Source of the DNA: Oceanobacillus sojae
GTDB lineage: Bacteria; Bacillota; Bacilli; Bacillales; Amphibacillaceae
Direction of reading: 5' to 3'
Assembly (NCBI RefSeq): GCF_007991515.1
Contig: NZ_BJYM01000003.1
Location: 62,001-126,000, forward strand
Length of the DNA: 64,000 nucleotides
Part shown: piece after piece, positions 44,204 through 52,744 of the stretch
Numbering within the stretch: position 1 is the stretch's first letter
Layout: the number at the start of each line of letters is the position of its first letter
Notes under the pieces: model-generated
What the model was told of the DNA's origin: nothing
Seen by the model: only the letters and a program-made list of their open reading frames with translations
Databases searched by the model: none
Translations under genes and position numbers: made by a program

Positions 44204-46405
44204 ATGGAAACAGTTAAACACGAACTAAAAACAAATGGGACATTCTTCTCCCTGGTTTGCAAGAAAAATAATTATAAAACAGAAGAAATAAATGTGATGC
44301 AGAATACAGTCAATCAGTTATTAAAAATCTCTACAACATCCAAAAAGCCAGGAATGCTGCTGGGGCATATTCAATCGGGGAAAACGCGTTCTTTTCTTGG
44401 TTCTGTGGGATTAGGATTTGATAATGGTTTTGATGCTGCGATTATTTTAACAAAGAATTCGAATGCACTTGTTAAGCAGACCTTTGAAAGGATAGAGGGA
44501 GAGTTTTCAGAATGCATAGAAGAGGATAAATTAGCTGTCTATAACATTATGAAAATGCCGGTAAAGCTCCGCAAATTTGAGTTAAAGAAAAAGCTCGTTA
44601 TTGTTCTAAAAAAAGAAAAGAAAAATATGCAGCGCTTAGAAAGTCTCTTATTTGAAATGTATCCAGATCTGGCCACACAAAAAATCTTATTTATTGATGA
44701 TGAAGCGGATTTCGCTTCGGTTGCGTATGACAATGTGAAAGATAAAAATATTATTGATCTGAAGGTAATTGCCGGGCAGATTGATGGTATTCGTGCCAGG
44801 TTAAGTGATGCTGCTTATCTGCAGGTAACAGCCACACCATATTCCTTATATCTTCAGCCGGATGATATGACGGTTCATGAGCATAAAGCATTTCAGCCGA
44901 AGCGGCCGGCTTTTACAGAATTAGTGCCGGTGCATGACAAGTATGTTGGCGGGGAGATGTATTTTGATAAAGCCAAAGAGGATGGACATATGGCAAGTTA
45001 CCTCTATCATGAAATTCAGGAAGAGGAGCTTGAAATTTTAAGGAAAAGTGATAAGCGCAAGGTAAAAGTGAATTATTTGCTTACCGGTGAACGTTATGAC
45101 GGCATCCGCAGTGCTTTGATTCACTTTATTGTTGGGAGTAAAATCCGCAATATTCAACAGGAGAAGACGAATCAGCGTCTTGAAAAATATGCGTTTATTA
45201 TGCATACCATCACCACTAAGGCTTCTCATCAATGGCAGGAAGAGGTGATGCTCCATATGGAGGAGCAGCTCCGCGAAGCAATAGAGAAGGAGGATCCCGT
45301 CTTTGACCAGTTAGTTCGTGCAGCTTATCAGGATTTTGTACGATCACAAATGAAGGGTATATATTTTCCAGCCTTTGATGAAGTTCTTTCTAACGTTCGT
45401 GAAGCTTTGATAGAGGAAGAGCTGTTAATTGAAATTGTAAACTCTGAGCAAGATGTAGATAATTTATTAGACAAATCGGGAGAGCTGAAATTACGGACCC
45501 CGCTTAATTTCTTTATTGGCGGACAAATTCTTGACCGCGGTATTACGATAAAAAATTTAATTGGCTTTTACTATGGAAGAAACCCGCAAAAGTTCCAGCA
45601 GGACACGGTATTACAGCATTCCCGGATGTATGGAGCCCGCCCGTTTGCAGATATTGCAGTTACCCGTTTTTATACAACAAAACGTATCTATGATGTGATG
45701 GAGCAGATGCATGAATTTGATGCAGAGCTGCGCAGAGCCTTTGAATCCGGGGCAAACAGCGGAGAAGTGACCTTTATTCAAAAGGATATCGATAATACGA
45801 TTTTGCCATGTAATCCAAATAAAATTTTATTATCAAGCGTGCAAATGTTGAAGCCGGGAAAACGAATGCTGCCAACAGGTTTTCAAACAATTGCGAAGAG
45901 CTATCTGGAGCGGCAAATGAAGAAAATAGATAAGTATATGGAAGTGATGAAGCATACGGCAAAAGCAGTACATCCAAAAGACGCCCGCTGTTTCCTGATT
46001 AAAAAAGAAAAAATTCAAGAGCTGTTGGCAATGATTTATCAGACCTATGAATTCGAAGATGGATACGAATGGGACCTGAAAACATATTGTGCTGTGATGA
46101 ATTATTTGTCAGAGGAAACGGACACGAATCGAAAGGGATACGTCTGGATAATTTTACGCCAGAATCGTAATATGGCGCGTATTCGAAAAAGTACGGATAG
46201 GTTTGAAGATGCTCCCGATACAAAACAGGATGAATTAAAAATAGCACGAAACTTAGCAAGAGTTGTTCCAGCTCTAATTTTAATAAGACAGAATGGAGCA
46301 GAGGAGCAGGGCTGGCGCGGCGGTGCTTTTTATTGGCCGGTGCTGGTTACGCCTGAGGAGACGAAAACGACAGTGTTTGCCGGAAAAGGAGTTAAAGAGA
46401 GGTGA
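44204..46405 (+). CDS. Z1-domain SF2-like ATPase
   Basis: A 733-residue cytoplasmic NTPase. The Walker A motif is GHIQSGKT (54-61) and the Walker B motif IDDEADF (165-170), with the conserved FFIGGQILDRGITIKNLIGFYYGR and TVLQHSRMYGARP in the C-terminal helicase half. This combination is the Z1 domain, found in several DNA-modification and restriction-like gene sets. Here no methylase, MutL-like ATPase or nuclease gene is adjacent, so it is a solitary form. An AAGGAG lies 13 bases before the ATG, rather far. A TPR gene overlaps its stop and is coupled to it. Confidence 0.85.
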   Translation: METVKHELKTNGTFFSLVCKKNNYKTEEINVMQNTVNQLLKISTTSKKPGMLLGHIQSGKTRSFLGSVGLGFDNGFDAAIILTKNSNALVKQTFERIEGEFSECIEEDKLAVYNIMKMPVKLRKFELKKKLVIVLKKEKKNMQRLESLLFEMYPDLATQKILFIDDEADFASVAYDNVKDKNIIDLKVIAGQIDGIRARLSDAAYLQVTATPYSLYLQPDDMTVHEHKAFQPKRPAFTELVPVHDKYVGGEMYFDKAKEDGHMASYLYHEIQEEELEILRKSDKRKVKVNYLLTGERYDGIRSALIHFIVGSKIRNIQQEKTNQRLEKYAFIMHTITTKASHQWQEEVMLHMEEQLREAIEKEDPVFDQLVRAAYQDFVRSQMKGIYFPAFDEVLSNVREALIEEELLIEIVNSEQDVDNLLDKSGELKLRTPLNFFIGGQILDRGITIKNLIGFYYGRNPQKFQQDTVLQHSRMYGARPFADIAVTRFYTTKRIYDVMEQMHEFDAELRRAFESGANSGEVTFIQKDIDNTILPCNPNKILLSSVQMLKPGKRMLPTGFQTIAKSYLERQMKKIDKYMEVMKHTAKAVHPKDARCFLIKKEKIQELLAMIYQTYEFEDGYEWDLKTYCAVMNYLSEETDTNRKGYVWIILRQNRNMARIRKSTDRFEDAPDTKQDELKIARNLARVVPALILIRQNGAEEQGWRGGAFYWPVLVTPEETKTTVFAGKGVKER

Positions 46406-46410
46406 AACAG

Positions 46411-46929
46411 GTGAATAATTATTTTCACAAAGATGATGCCCAGTTAAACCAACAATTACAGCAGGCTATTGAATTAAGAGAAAAAGGCGATGCGAACCAA
46501 TCCAGAATTATTATATTAAAGCTGTTAGAACAAAATCCGGACCATGCCTTTCTCAACTATCAATGTGCCTGGAGCCATGACGTTTTAGGAGAAGAAAGAA
46601 CTGCTGTGCCATACTATGAAAAAGCAATTCAGCTGGGCTTAGAAGAAAGAAATTTAGAAGATGCTTTATTAGGGCTTGGAAGTACTTATCGGACATTGGG
46701 AGAGTATGAAAAATCGAAGAGCACATTTTTAAAGGGAATAGAACTATTTCCAGATAATAAAGCAATTCAAGTGTTTTATGCGATGACATTATATAATTTA
46801 AAAGAGCACCATCAAGCAATGGAGATATTGTTAAAAAATCTTGCTGAGACGACGAATGATACCGACATCCAAAAATTCTCCAGGGCAATTACTTATTATG
46901 CAGATAAATTGGATACAAGCTGGGAGTAA
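46411..46929 (+). CDS. TPR protein coupled to the Z1 ATPase
   Basis: A 172-residue helical protein with three to four tetratricopeptide units, seen in LNQQLQQAIELREKGDANQS, AVPYYEKAIQLGLEERNLE, LLGLGSTYRTLGEYEKSKST and FYAMTLYNLKEHHQAMEIL. It resembles the TPR group 5 family. GTG 46411 follows GAGAGGTGA; GTG 46402, overlapping the Z1 stop, is the alternative. TPRs bind proteins, so it may be a Z1 partner, but the family also occurs on its own. Confidence 0.8.
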   Translation: MNNYFHKDDAQLNQQLQQAIELREKGDANQSRIIILKLLEQNPDHAFLNYQCAWSHDVLGEERTAVPYYEKAIQLGLEERNLEDALLGLGSTYRTLGEYEKSKSTFLKGIELFPDNKAIQVFYAMTLYNLKEHHQAMEILLKNLAETTNDTDIQKFSRAITYYADKLDTSWE

Positions 46930-46968
46930 TTAGTGAGAAATACAAATTTATAATCGCTTCATAAGTAA

Positions 46969-47010
46969 ATGCCAGTGCTGTTCGATGCGTGAACAGCACT
47001 GGCATTATTT
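46969..47010. terminator. bidirectional terminator
   Basis: ATGCCAGTGCTGTTC and GAACAGCACTGGCAT pair exactly around a 7-nt loop, followed by TATTTTA. It divides the Z1-TPR unit from the convergent DUF1963 gene. Confidence 0.9.
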
Positions 47011-47810
47011 TAATAACAATCCCAATTATAAAGCACCTTACTAAAATCTCTATTTTTCAAATCCTCTTCGGAGATAAAGAAATTTCCAACACCGGAATCT
47101 CCCCACATAATGTTATCACCGGCACTATCAATTTGCAGCAGCAGTATATCTTTTTCTTGATAATCTCCATAAGCCCGCGGATCTTCCTGGGTAAAGAAAG
47201 GATAGCCGCCCAATTTATGGCCTGTACCACTAAACAGCTGGAAAAATTCTTCTTCCAAATCTTCATCATTTCTTATTTTATCAAATATATCTGCGTAAAC
47301 CTCTTCACGGCGGTAATCACTTACTGTGAGAGCTTCGGAACCTATTTCAAAGGATAATCCCATCTCCTGTTCAACAGGGAAAAATAACTCATCATCCGGC
47401 AGGGTTACAAAAGAAAAATCCTGCACTAATTGTGATTCATCCTGAATAATATCTTTATGATAGATAACGCGAAAACCAGCTTGATTCTGACCATCATCAA
47501 AATCCATTCCGATAACATCATCATAGCCATCAATGTAAAATTGCAAAATCCCTTTATGCGGAAAATGCGGCAAATGAACAGGAACCTCATTAAAATTAAT
47601 CTGTGCGAGCAGTTTTAAAGGGTTACTCTCTTCATTTTTAGGATACTCCATGGAAACAGGGAAGTACGGATTTCCTGCAAATTTACTTTCGAATAAAGAT
47701 GTTTCCCGCTCTGTAGCAGAAACCTTTACAACAGGAATCAGTGTATCTTGAATGATAGAGCGGTATTGCTCAAAAGCCTCTGGTAATTGTAATGATGTTT
47801 TATCTGGCAT
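47010..47810 (-). CDS. DUF1963 (YwqG-like) family protein
   Basis: A 266-residue soluble protein. The DUF1963 pattern is clear: ESKFAGNPYFPVSMEYPKNEESNPLKLLAQINFNEVP, GILQFYIDGYDD, GTGHKLGGYPFFTQEDPRAYG and LLLQIDSAGDNIMWGDSGVGNFFISEEDL. The B. subtilis homologue is YwqG, without known biochemical activity. AGGAGGTTTCTT precedes the ATG. It is a single gene. Confidence 0.92.
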   Translation of the reverse strand: MPDKTSLQLPEAFEQYRSIIQDTLIPVVKVSATERETSLFESKFAGNPYFPVSMEYPKNEESNPLKLLAQINFNEVPVHLPHFPHKGILQFYIDGYDDVIGMDFDDGQNQAGFRVIYHKDIIQDESQLVQDFSFVTLPDDELFFPVEQEMGLSFEIGSEALTVSDYRREEVYADIFDKIRNDEDLEEEFFQLFSGTGHKLGGYPFFTQEDPRAYGDYQEKDILLLQIDSAGDNIMWGDSGVGNFFISEEDLKNRDFSKVLYNWDCY

Positions 47811-47969
47811 AAGAAACCTCCTGAAATTCAGTTTATTCTGTATAATGATTACTATAGCAAATATTAAGATGAGGAGAAAATGAGAGAGCAGATAATTTAC
47901 AAAAGATAAGAAAGGCTGCTTTATCAGTGGAGATGTTTACAGACTATTACATAATCTGGAGGGATTTCG

Positions 47970-48680
47970 TTGCACAGAGTAGAGTATATAAGAAATAAAG
48001 AAAAAGAATACCATGATGCCTGTTATGATAATTATAAGCTGTTCGAGAAAGGCTCTTGGCTGTACAAGCCTGTTAAAACAGTAATGGAGCAATTGCCATA
48101 TTTTAAAGAAAAAACGAATATTCGTGTTCTGGATTTAGGTTCCGGGGTCGGCCGGAACAGTATTCCCATAGCAAAAGAAATAAAAGGCAGAGGAAAGATT
48201 GTCTGCGTAGATTTGCTGCCCTCAGCAACGGAAAATTTAAGACAGTACAGTAAAGAATATAATGTGGAGGAAGTCCTTAAGCTGGAAACCAGGGATATAG
48301 AGGATTATCCAATCGTAAAAGAGGGATTTGACTATATTATTGCAGTCTCTGCTTTAGAGCATGTTGCTTCTGAAGATGTTTTTGAAAGAGTAATAGAAAA
48401 TATGGCAAAGGGAACTCGAAAGAATGGCATCAACTGTATTATTGTTAATTCTGAGGTGGAAGAAATAGATATTGCAGAAAATAAAAAGTTAGATGTCATG
48501 ATGGAAGTAAATATTAAAACAGAAGAAATGCTCCATAAATTAGACAGGCTGTATGAGAGCTGGGAAGTACTGAAACGGCTCGTGAAACCATTAAAGTATA
48601 CAATAACACGTGATAAAAGAGACGTTTTGCTGCAAACAAATGCAATAACTTATGTGGCGAGGAAATGCGATAATTATTGA
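47970..48680 (+). CDS. class I SAM-dependent methyltransferase
   Basis: A 236-residue enzyme. Motif I is VLDLGSGVGRNSIPIAKE, motif II VCVDLLPSATENLRQY, and the post-motif acidic region is LETRDIEDYPIVKEGFDYIIAVSALEHV. No target-recognition domain is visible, so a small molecule is the more likely substrate. The arrangement resembles tellurite-resistance TehB-like methyltransferases. TTG 47970 follows GGAGGG at six bases. It stands alone. Confidence 0.85.
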   Translation: MHRVEYIRNKEKEYHDACYDNYKLFEKGSWLYKPVKTVMEQLPYFKEKTNIRVLDLGSGVGRNSIPIAKEIKGRGKIVCVDLLPSATENLRQYSKEYNVEEVLKLETRDIEDYPIVKEGFDYIIAVSALEHVASEDVFERVIENMAKGTRKNGINCIIVNSEVEEIDIAENKKLDVMMEVNIKTEEMLHKLDRLYESWEVLKRLVKPLKYTITRDKRDVLLQTNAITYVARKCDNY

Positions 48681-48725
48681 TAGAGGATGCCCGAAACAGA
48701 AGGTGATTTCTAAGAATGAATACCG

Positions 48726-49391
48726 TTACTCAAACCGCACATCCTCAGAAATCTCTTTCAATTTATCCCGTTGCAAAACTCGTATTTGATCATTTTCCCG
48801 CTCTACAATCTCTTGAGCTATCCATTGTTTTAAAATTCGATTGACATGCCTTTTTGTAGTCCCTATTAAAGCAGCTGTTTCCTCCATATTTTTGGTTGTA
48901 ATATAAGATGCCTTCGAATTAGAACCAGAAGCAATGGTACATAAAAAAGCAGCAAGCCGGACATTGGCAGGAGACAGTGCATTCACTCTGGATGAGATGG
49001 TACATGTCCGAAGCTTATATGCTAATTCTTTTAATAATATTTGCGTGAATGCTGCATCGTATTTCAGCTCCTTTTCATACGCCTGTTTGGGAATAAAGAC
49101 GAATGAACATGGTTCTGCCGCAACGCAATTAGATTGAATCACACAGTCTTCCAGAATTTCAATGTCTCCCATAACAGCAGGAGCCTGACAGTAACGCAGC
49201 AACAGCTCCTTGCCTGTGATTTCCTGACTGGAAACAAAGTATTTTCCACTTATTAAAAAATAAAATCCATCAATTTCTTCTCCGGCAGTTAATATGTATT
49301 CATTGGATATGTATGTGCGGATGGTGACTTCTTTTTCCACTGTATTTGGAATCAAATAATTGTAAATGGCAGCGAATTGGCTTAGCTCCAT
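48726..49391 (-). CDS. Crp/Fnr family transcriptional regulator
   Basis: A 221-residue regulator with an N-terminal cyclic-nucleotide-type beta barrel (about 20-120, GEEIDGFYFLISGKYFVSS and VMGDIEIL) and a C-terminal helix-turn-helix (TKNMEETAALIGTTKRHVNRILKQW). Cysteines occur but not in an FNR-type N-terminal cluster, so oxygen sensing through an iron-sulfur centre is unlikely. It resembles YeiL-like members. ATG 49391 follows AAGGAGG. It is divergent from the HAD gene at 49466. Confidence 0.85.
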   Translation of the reverse strand: MELSQFAAIYNYLIPNTVEKEVTIRTYISNEYILTAGEEIDGFYFLISGKYFVSSQEITGKELLLRYCQAPAVMGDIEILEDCVIQSNCVAAEPCSFVFIPKQAYEKELKYDAAFTQILLKELAYKLRTCTISSRVNALSPANVRLAAFLCTIASGSNSKASYITTKNMEETAALIGTTKRHVNRILKQWIAQEIVERENDQIRVLQRDKLKEISEDVRFE

Positions 49392-49465
49392 GTTATTTCC
49401 TCCTTGGGACATCTGTCCTTTCGTATATTTTTAATCATAGTATACTTGAAAAAGAGGTGATTCAC

Positions 49466-50218
49466 ATGAATTTTGTTTTTGATATAGATGGCACAATTTG
49501 CTTTGATGGAAAAACAATAGATGCGTCCATTATACAGGCACTGGATGAAATAAAAGCGGCAGGGCATCAGGTGATTTTTGCATCCGCAAGACCAATCCGG
49601 GATTTACTGCCGGTTCTGCCTGAGGCTTTTCAACAAGGGAAGCTGGTTGGTGGAAATGGATCATATACTTCAAATGGCGGAAAGGTTGACGTTATTCATT
49701 TTCAAGATAGTTTACTTACAAAGCTTCAAACACTGGTAGAAGATAATCAGTTAACCTACTTAGGAGATAGTGATTGGGATTATGCTTTTACTGGAGAGAA
49801 GACACATCCTATCTATAAGAATATTAATCAGGCTTCAGCAAAGAATCGAGAGCTGAGAAGCCTGCATAAGCTGTGTAAGCTGGTCCTGTTTCAGCCTTCA
49901 CGGCACGTAATAGATGAGCTATCCACTCTGCCTGTAAGTATAACCTGTTACAAGGATGAAAATGCAATAGATATCAGTCCGGTTGGAATCAATAAAGTAA
50001 GAGGGCTGCATGCTTTACAGGTACAGGATTTTATTGCATTTGGTAATGACAGTAATGATCAGTGCCTGTTTGAAAATGCTTTGTACAGTGTCTGTATTGG
50101 CGGGCATAAGGTTAAACAATATGCCTCTGTATCGATAGAGAAGAAAAATGTTCCGGCGATGATAAGCGAGGTATTGCGTGCGTATGAAAATCAAGAAATA
50201 CAAAGCGTCTATATTTAA
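49466..50218 (+). CDS. HAD-IIB (Cof-type) phosphatase
   Basis: A 250-residue phosphatase. Motif I is FVFDIDGTICFDGK, motif II IFASARPIRDL, and motif IV FIAFGNDSNDQCLFENA near the C-terminus, with the large C2 cap between about 80 and 180. ISPVGINKVRGLHAL carries the conserved Lys. The substrate is probably a sugar or nucleotide phosphate. ATG 49466 follows GAGGTGATTCAC; the longer in-frame ORF overlaps the divergent regulator and is rejected. It probably forms a transcript with the aminotransferase 26 nt downstream. Confidence 0.88.
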   Translation: MNFVFDIDGTICFDGKTIDASIIQALDEIKAAGHQVIFASARPIRDLLPVLPEAFQQGKLVGGNGSYTSNGGKVDVIHFQDSLLTKLQTLVEDNQLTYLGDSDWDYAFTGEKTHPIYKNINQASAKNRELRSLHKLCKLVLFQPSRHVIDELSTLPVSITCYKDENAIDISPVGINKVRGLHALQVQDFIAFGNDSNDQCLFENALYSVCIGGHKVKQYASVSIEKKNVPAMISEVLRAYENQEIQSVYI

Positions 50219-50244
50219 GTCTTTATTATAAAAGGAGAGATAAC

Positions 50245-51360
50245 ATGAACGAAGAGATTATCTCGCAGTTCCCTACACTGACAAATCGGAATTATCTTGC
50301 CGGCTGTTCTCAAGGACTGCTGCCAGCAAGTACTTCCAACGCAATTACAGCGTATCACGAAGAATTACTGGCTGACGGAGCAAATTGGAATACAGCAATG
50401 GGGATGCTGGAAAGAGCCCGGGAATCCTTTGCTGCACTTATTGGGGCTGAACCAGATGAAATAGCGGTTGTTTCTTCGGTATCTCATGCTATTTCTGCAA
50501 TAGCGACAGCTTTTCCAGATGCTTTAACAAGAGATGAAATTATTTTCACAGATCTAGATTTCCCCACTGTTGCAGATATATGGACTGCCCAGACAAAATT
50601 TCAGGAGAAGCTTCATATGATTTCTTCCGAGCATGGGGTGATTCCTTTAGCATCCTTTGAGGAACGTATCAATGAAAAAACGCTGCTAACATCTATTCCA
50701 CACGTTCATTATAAAAGCGGGATGAAGCTGGATATTAAAGAAATTGCAGAAATTGCGCGTCGAAAAGGTTCGCTCTTATTTGTTGATGCTTATCAATCGG
50801 CAGGACATTGTCCTATTGATGTAAAGGAGATGGGGATTGATTTTCTAGCAACGGGAACAAGAAAGTATTTATTAGGAATTCCCGGTATTGCTTTTTTGTA
50901 TATTAATAAAGGAATTGCCGATAATCTTTATCCAGGCGTGACGGGATGGCTGGGGAAAGAGAAGGAAGGAGCGAGAAAATTTGATTCGGGTACACCTTCC
51001 TTTATCAGTGCGTATGCTGCCAAAGCGTCTTTGGATTTTATTCAATCTATTGGAGTTCCTCATATTGCAGCTTATCTTGAAGGGTTGGGAGCATTCACAG
51101 TGCAGTATGGAAGTGAAAAAGGATTAAGGATATATGGAACTGAGGAGCCGAAAAACAGAACAAGTTTAGTTGCATTTGTTCATCCACAGGCTGCTGAGGT
51201 CGTTAATAAGCTTCAAGAAAAGGGAATTGTATTAACTGCAAAGGAAAATATCATCCGAATCTCACCGCATGTTTATAATACCAGGCAGGATATTAAAAGA
51301 GCGATTGATGAAATTGTACTATTAACGGAACGACGAGACTATGAAAATCTGCATTTTTAA
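50245..51360 (+). CDS. class V aminotransferase-fold PLP enzyme
   Basis: A 371-residue PLP enzyme of the cysteine desulfurase/isopenicillin-N-epimerase-like group. The cofactor Asp and His/Gln are in LLFVDAYQSAGHCPIDVKEMG, and the Schiff-base Lys is in FLATGTRKYLLGIPG near residue 207. No cysteine desulfurase active-site loop with a conserved Cys is evident, so kynureninase-like or epimerase-like chemistry is as likely. AAAGGAGAGATAAC precedes the ATG. It follows the HAD gene. Confidence 0.85.
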   Translation: MNEEIISQFPTLTNRNYLAGCSQGLLPASTSNAITAYHEELLADGANWNTAMGMLERARESFAALIGAEPDEIAVVSSVSHAISAIATAFPDALTRDEIIFTDLDFPTVADIWTAQTKFQEKLHMISSEHGVIPLASFEERINEKTLLTSIPHVHYKSGMKLDIKEIAEIARRKGSLLFVDAYQSAGHCPIDVKEMGIDFLATGTRKYLLGIPGIAFLYINKGIADNLYPGVTGWLGKEKEGARKFDSGTPSFISAYAAKASLDFIQSIGVPHIAAYLEGLGAFTVQYGSEKGLRIYGTEEPKNRTSLVAFVHPQAAEVVNKLQEKGIVLTAKENIIRISPHVYNTRQDIKRAIDEIVLLTERRDYENLHF

Positions 51361-51514
51361 AATCACTTGCATCTATTTTTGAACGCCCTGCTCATTATTG
51401 CTCTTTTTCCTCATAAAGTTAACTATATTGTGTCAGTTACCTGGACTATATAGGAAATATCACTGCATTCCCGTATAATACAAGACAAGAAATCCTATTT
51501 GGAGTGTGAATTTC

Positions 51515-52057
51515 ATGACGAAGACGAAAAAATTGAGCCTGATCTTGTTCGGGCTGTTAGTTTTATTAGCTGCCTGCGGTGGAGAGAATAATAATCAGCA
51601 AGAAGATGCGCTGGAAGAAACGGGCGATATCAAAGAATTAGTTCATCACTATAGTACCGAAGATATTGTTGATGAGAATGCATCCATTACTTCTGAACAG
51701 CTGATTGTTACGGATAATGAGGGAAATGAAGAAGCTGTCTATGATTTACCGGAGGATGAATTTTTTGTTTCAATTGCACCCTTTGTTCAACAGACACATC
51801 CTTGTGAAATTCATAGTTTAACAGGCTGTCAGGGAGAAATGGTTCAAGAAGAATTTGATGTATATATTGAAACAGCAGAAGGCGATGTTGTCATAGATGA
51901 GACAATGCAGACGGAGGAAAATGGCTTTATTGACCTGTGGCTTCCAAAAGATGAGACATATACCGTCGAAATCAAGCATGACGGAAAAGAAGTAACCTCG
52001 GAGATCAGCACGTTTGAGGATGATTTTACCTGTATCACTACAATGCAATTAATCTAG
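51515..52057 (+). CDS. CueP-like metal-binding lipoprotein
   Basis: A 180-residue lipoprotein. The signal peptide ends in the lipobox LLAACGG, so it should be anchored outside the membrane by Cys near residue 22. The mature part contains HPCEIHSLTGCQGEM and a late FTCITTMQL. That Cys arrangement with the CQGE motif matches CueP, the periplasmic copper-binding protein of Salmonella. A copper-buffering role outside the cell is inferred. ATG 51515 follows GGAGTG. It is monocistronic. Confidence 0.8.
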   Translation: MTKTKKLSLILFGLLVLLAACGGENNNQQEDALEETGDIKELVHHYSTEDIVDENASITSEQLIVTDNEGNEEAVYDLPEDEFFVSIAPFVQQTHPCEIHSLTGCQGEMVQEEFDVYIETAEGDVVIDETMQTEENGFIDLWLPKDETYTVEIKHDGKEVTSEISTFEDDFTCITTMQLI

Positions 52058-52188
52058 TGAAGAACATTACCCCTATGCAGAGTGTCTGGGATAACCCGGC
52101 AGTCTACATTTGAAATAACAATATTATTTTTGTTGTCCTACATAATTGATTCTCCTTGTACATACGCTAAAGCAAGGAGGATGATAGG

Positions 52189-52374
52189 ATGGATAAAACA
52201 GATGAGCCAATGAAAAGAATGGCTAATTTGCGATTATCACATGCGGGATTTGCCCAGTATTATAAGGAGCTATTAAACAGAAACCAATATCTGCTCAAGG
52301 GAAACAGTAAAAATAAATCTCACAAGCATTTTTTTCAAAAGGTTCATAGGGCGAATTCTTTCCGTATTACATAG
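52189..52374 (+). CDS. small basic protein of unknown function
   Basis: A 61-residue basic protein (Lys, Arg, His, Asn-rich) without membrane segment or Cys. The ORF opens after an excellent GCAAGGAGGATGATAGG ribosome binding site, which is the main reason for calling it. Its content (MANLRLSHAGFAQYYKELL and KSHKHFFQKVHRANSF) matches nothing I recognise. It stands alone before a terminator. Confidence 0.55.
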   Translation: MDKTDEPMKRMANLRLSHAGFAQYYKELLNRNQYLLKGNSKNKSHKHFFQKVHRANSFRIT

Positions 52375-52465
52375 AATTTGCTTTATGTAAATATAAAACG
52401 AAACTTCAATCAATGAAAGTTTTACGAAAATTACTCCGTGATAAGACAGGATTAACATTGTCCGA

Positions 52466-52500
52466 GCCGTTTGATATTCTTATATCAAGCGGTTTTTTTT
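52466..52500 (+). terminator. terminator after the small basic gene
   Basis: GCCGTTTGATAT and ATATCAAGCGGT pair with one mismatch around CTTT-like loop bases and are followed by eight T residues. Confidence 0.85.
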
Positions 52501-52744
52501 CGATAATTAAGGAATATTTTTAATCCGTGTTAGAACTAGTGAAATTGCTTTAGTACTTCATGGAGAGAAAATATGTAGTGACAAGGACGTATTCTCTTTT
52601 TATCAAATGATAAACAATGCTACAATAAAACAATGTAATCTTAAAATAAAGACAGGGCAGCAGGTGGTATGAATAATGCCGCAACAGCTGTCTGTTATAA
52701 ATATAAAATATATAGTTTCAGATAGAGCAGCAGGAGGAGTAATC

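Noticed and set aside
47970-48680. DNA methyltransferase partner of the Z1 protein
   Set aside because: The protein has no DNA-methylase motif IV (NPPY, DPPY or PCQ) and no target-recognition domain. It is separated from Z1 by a convergent gene and terminators.
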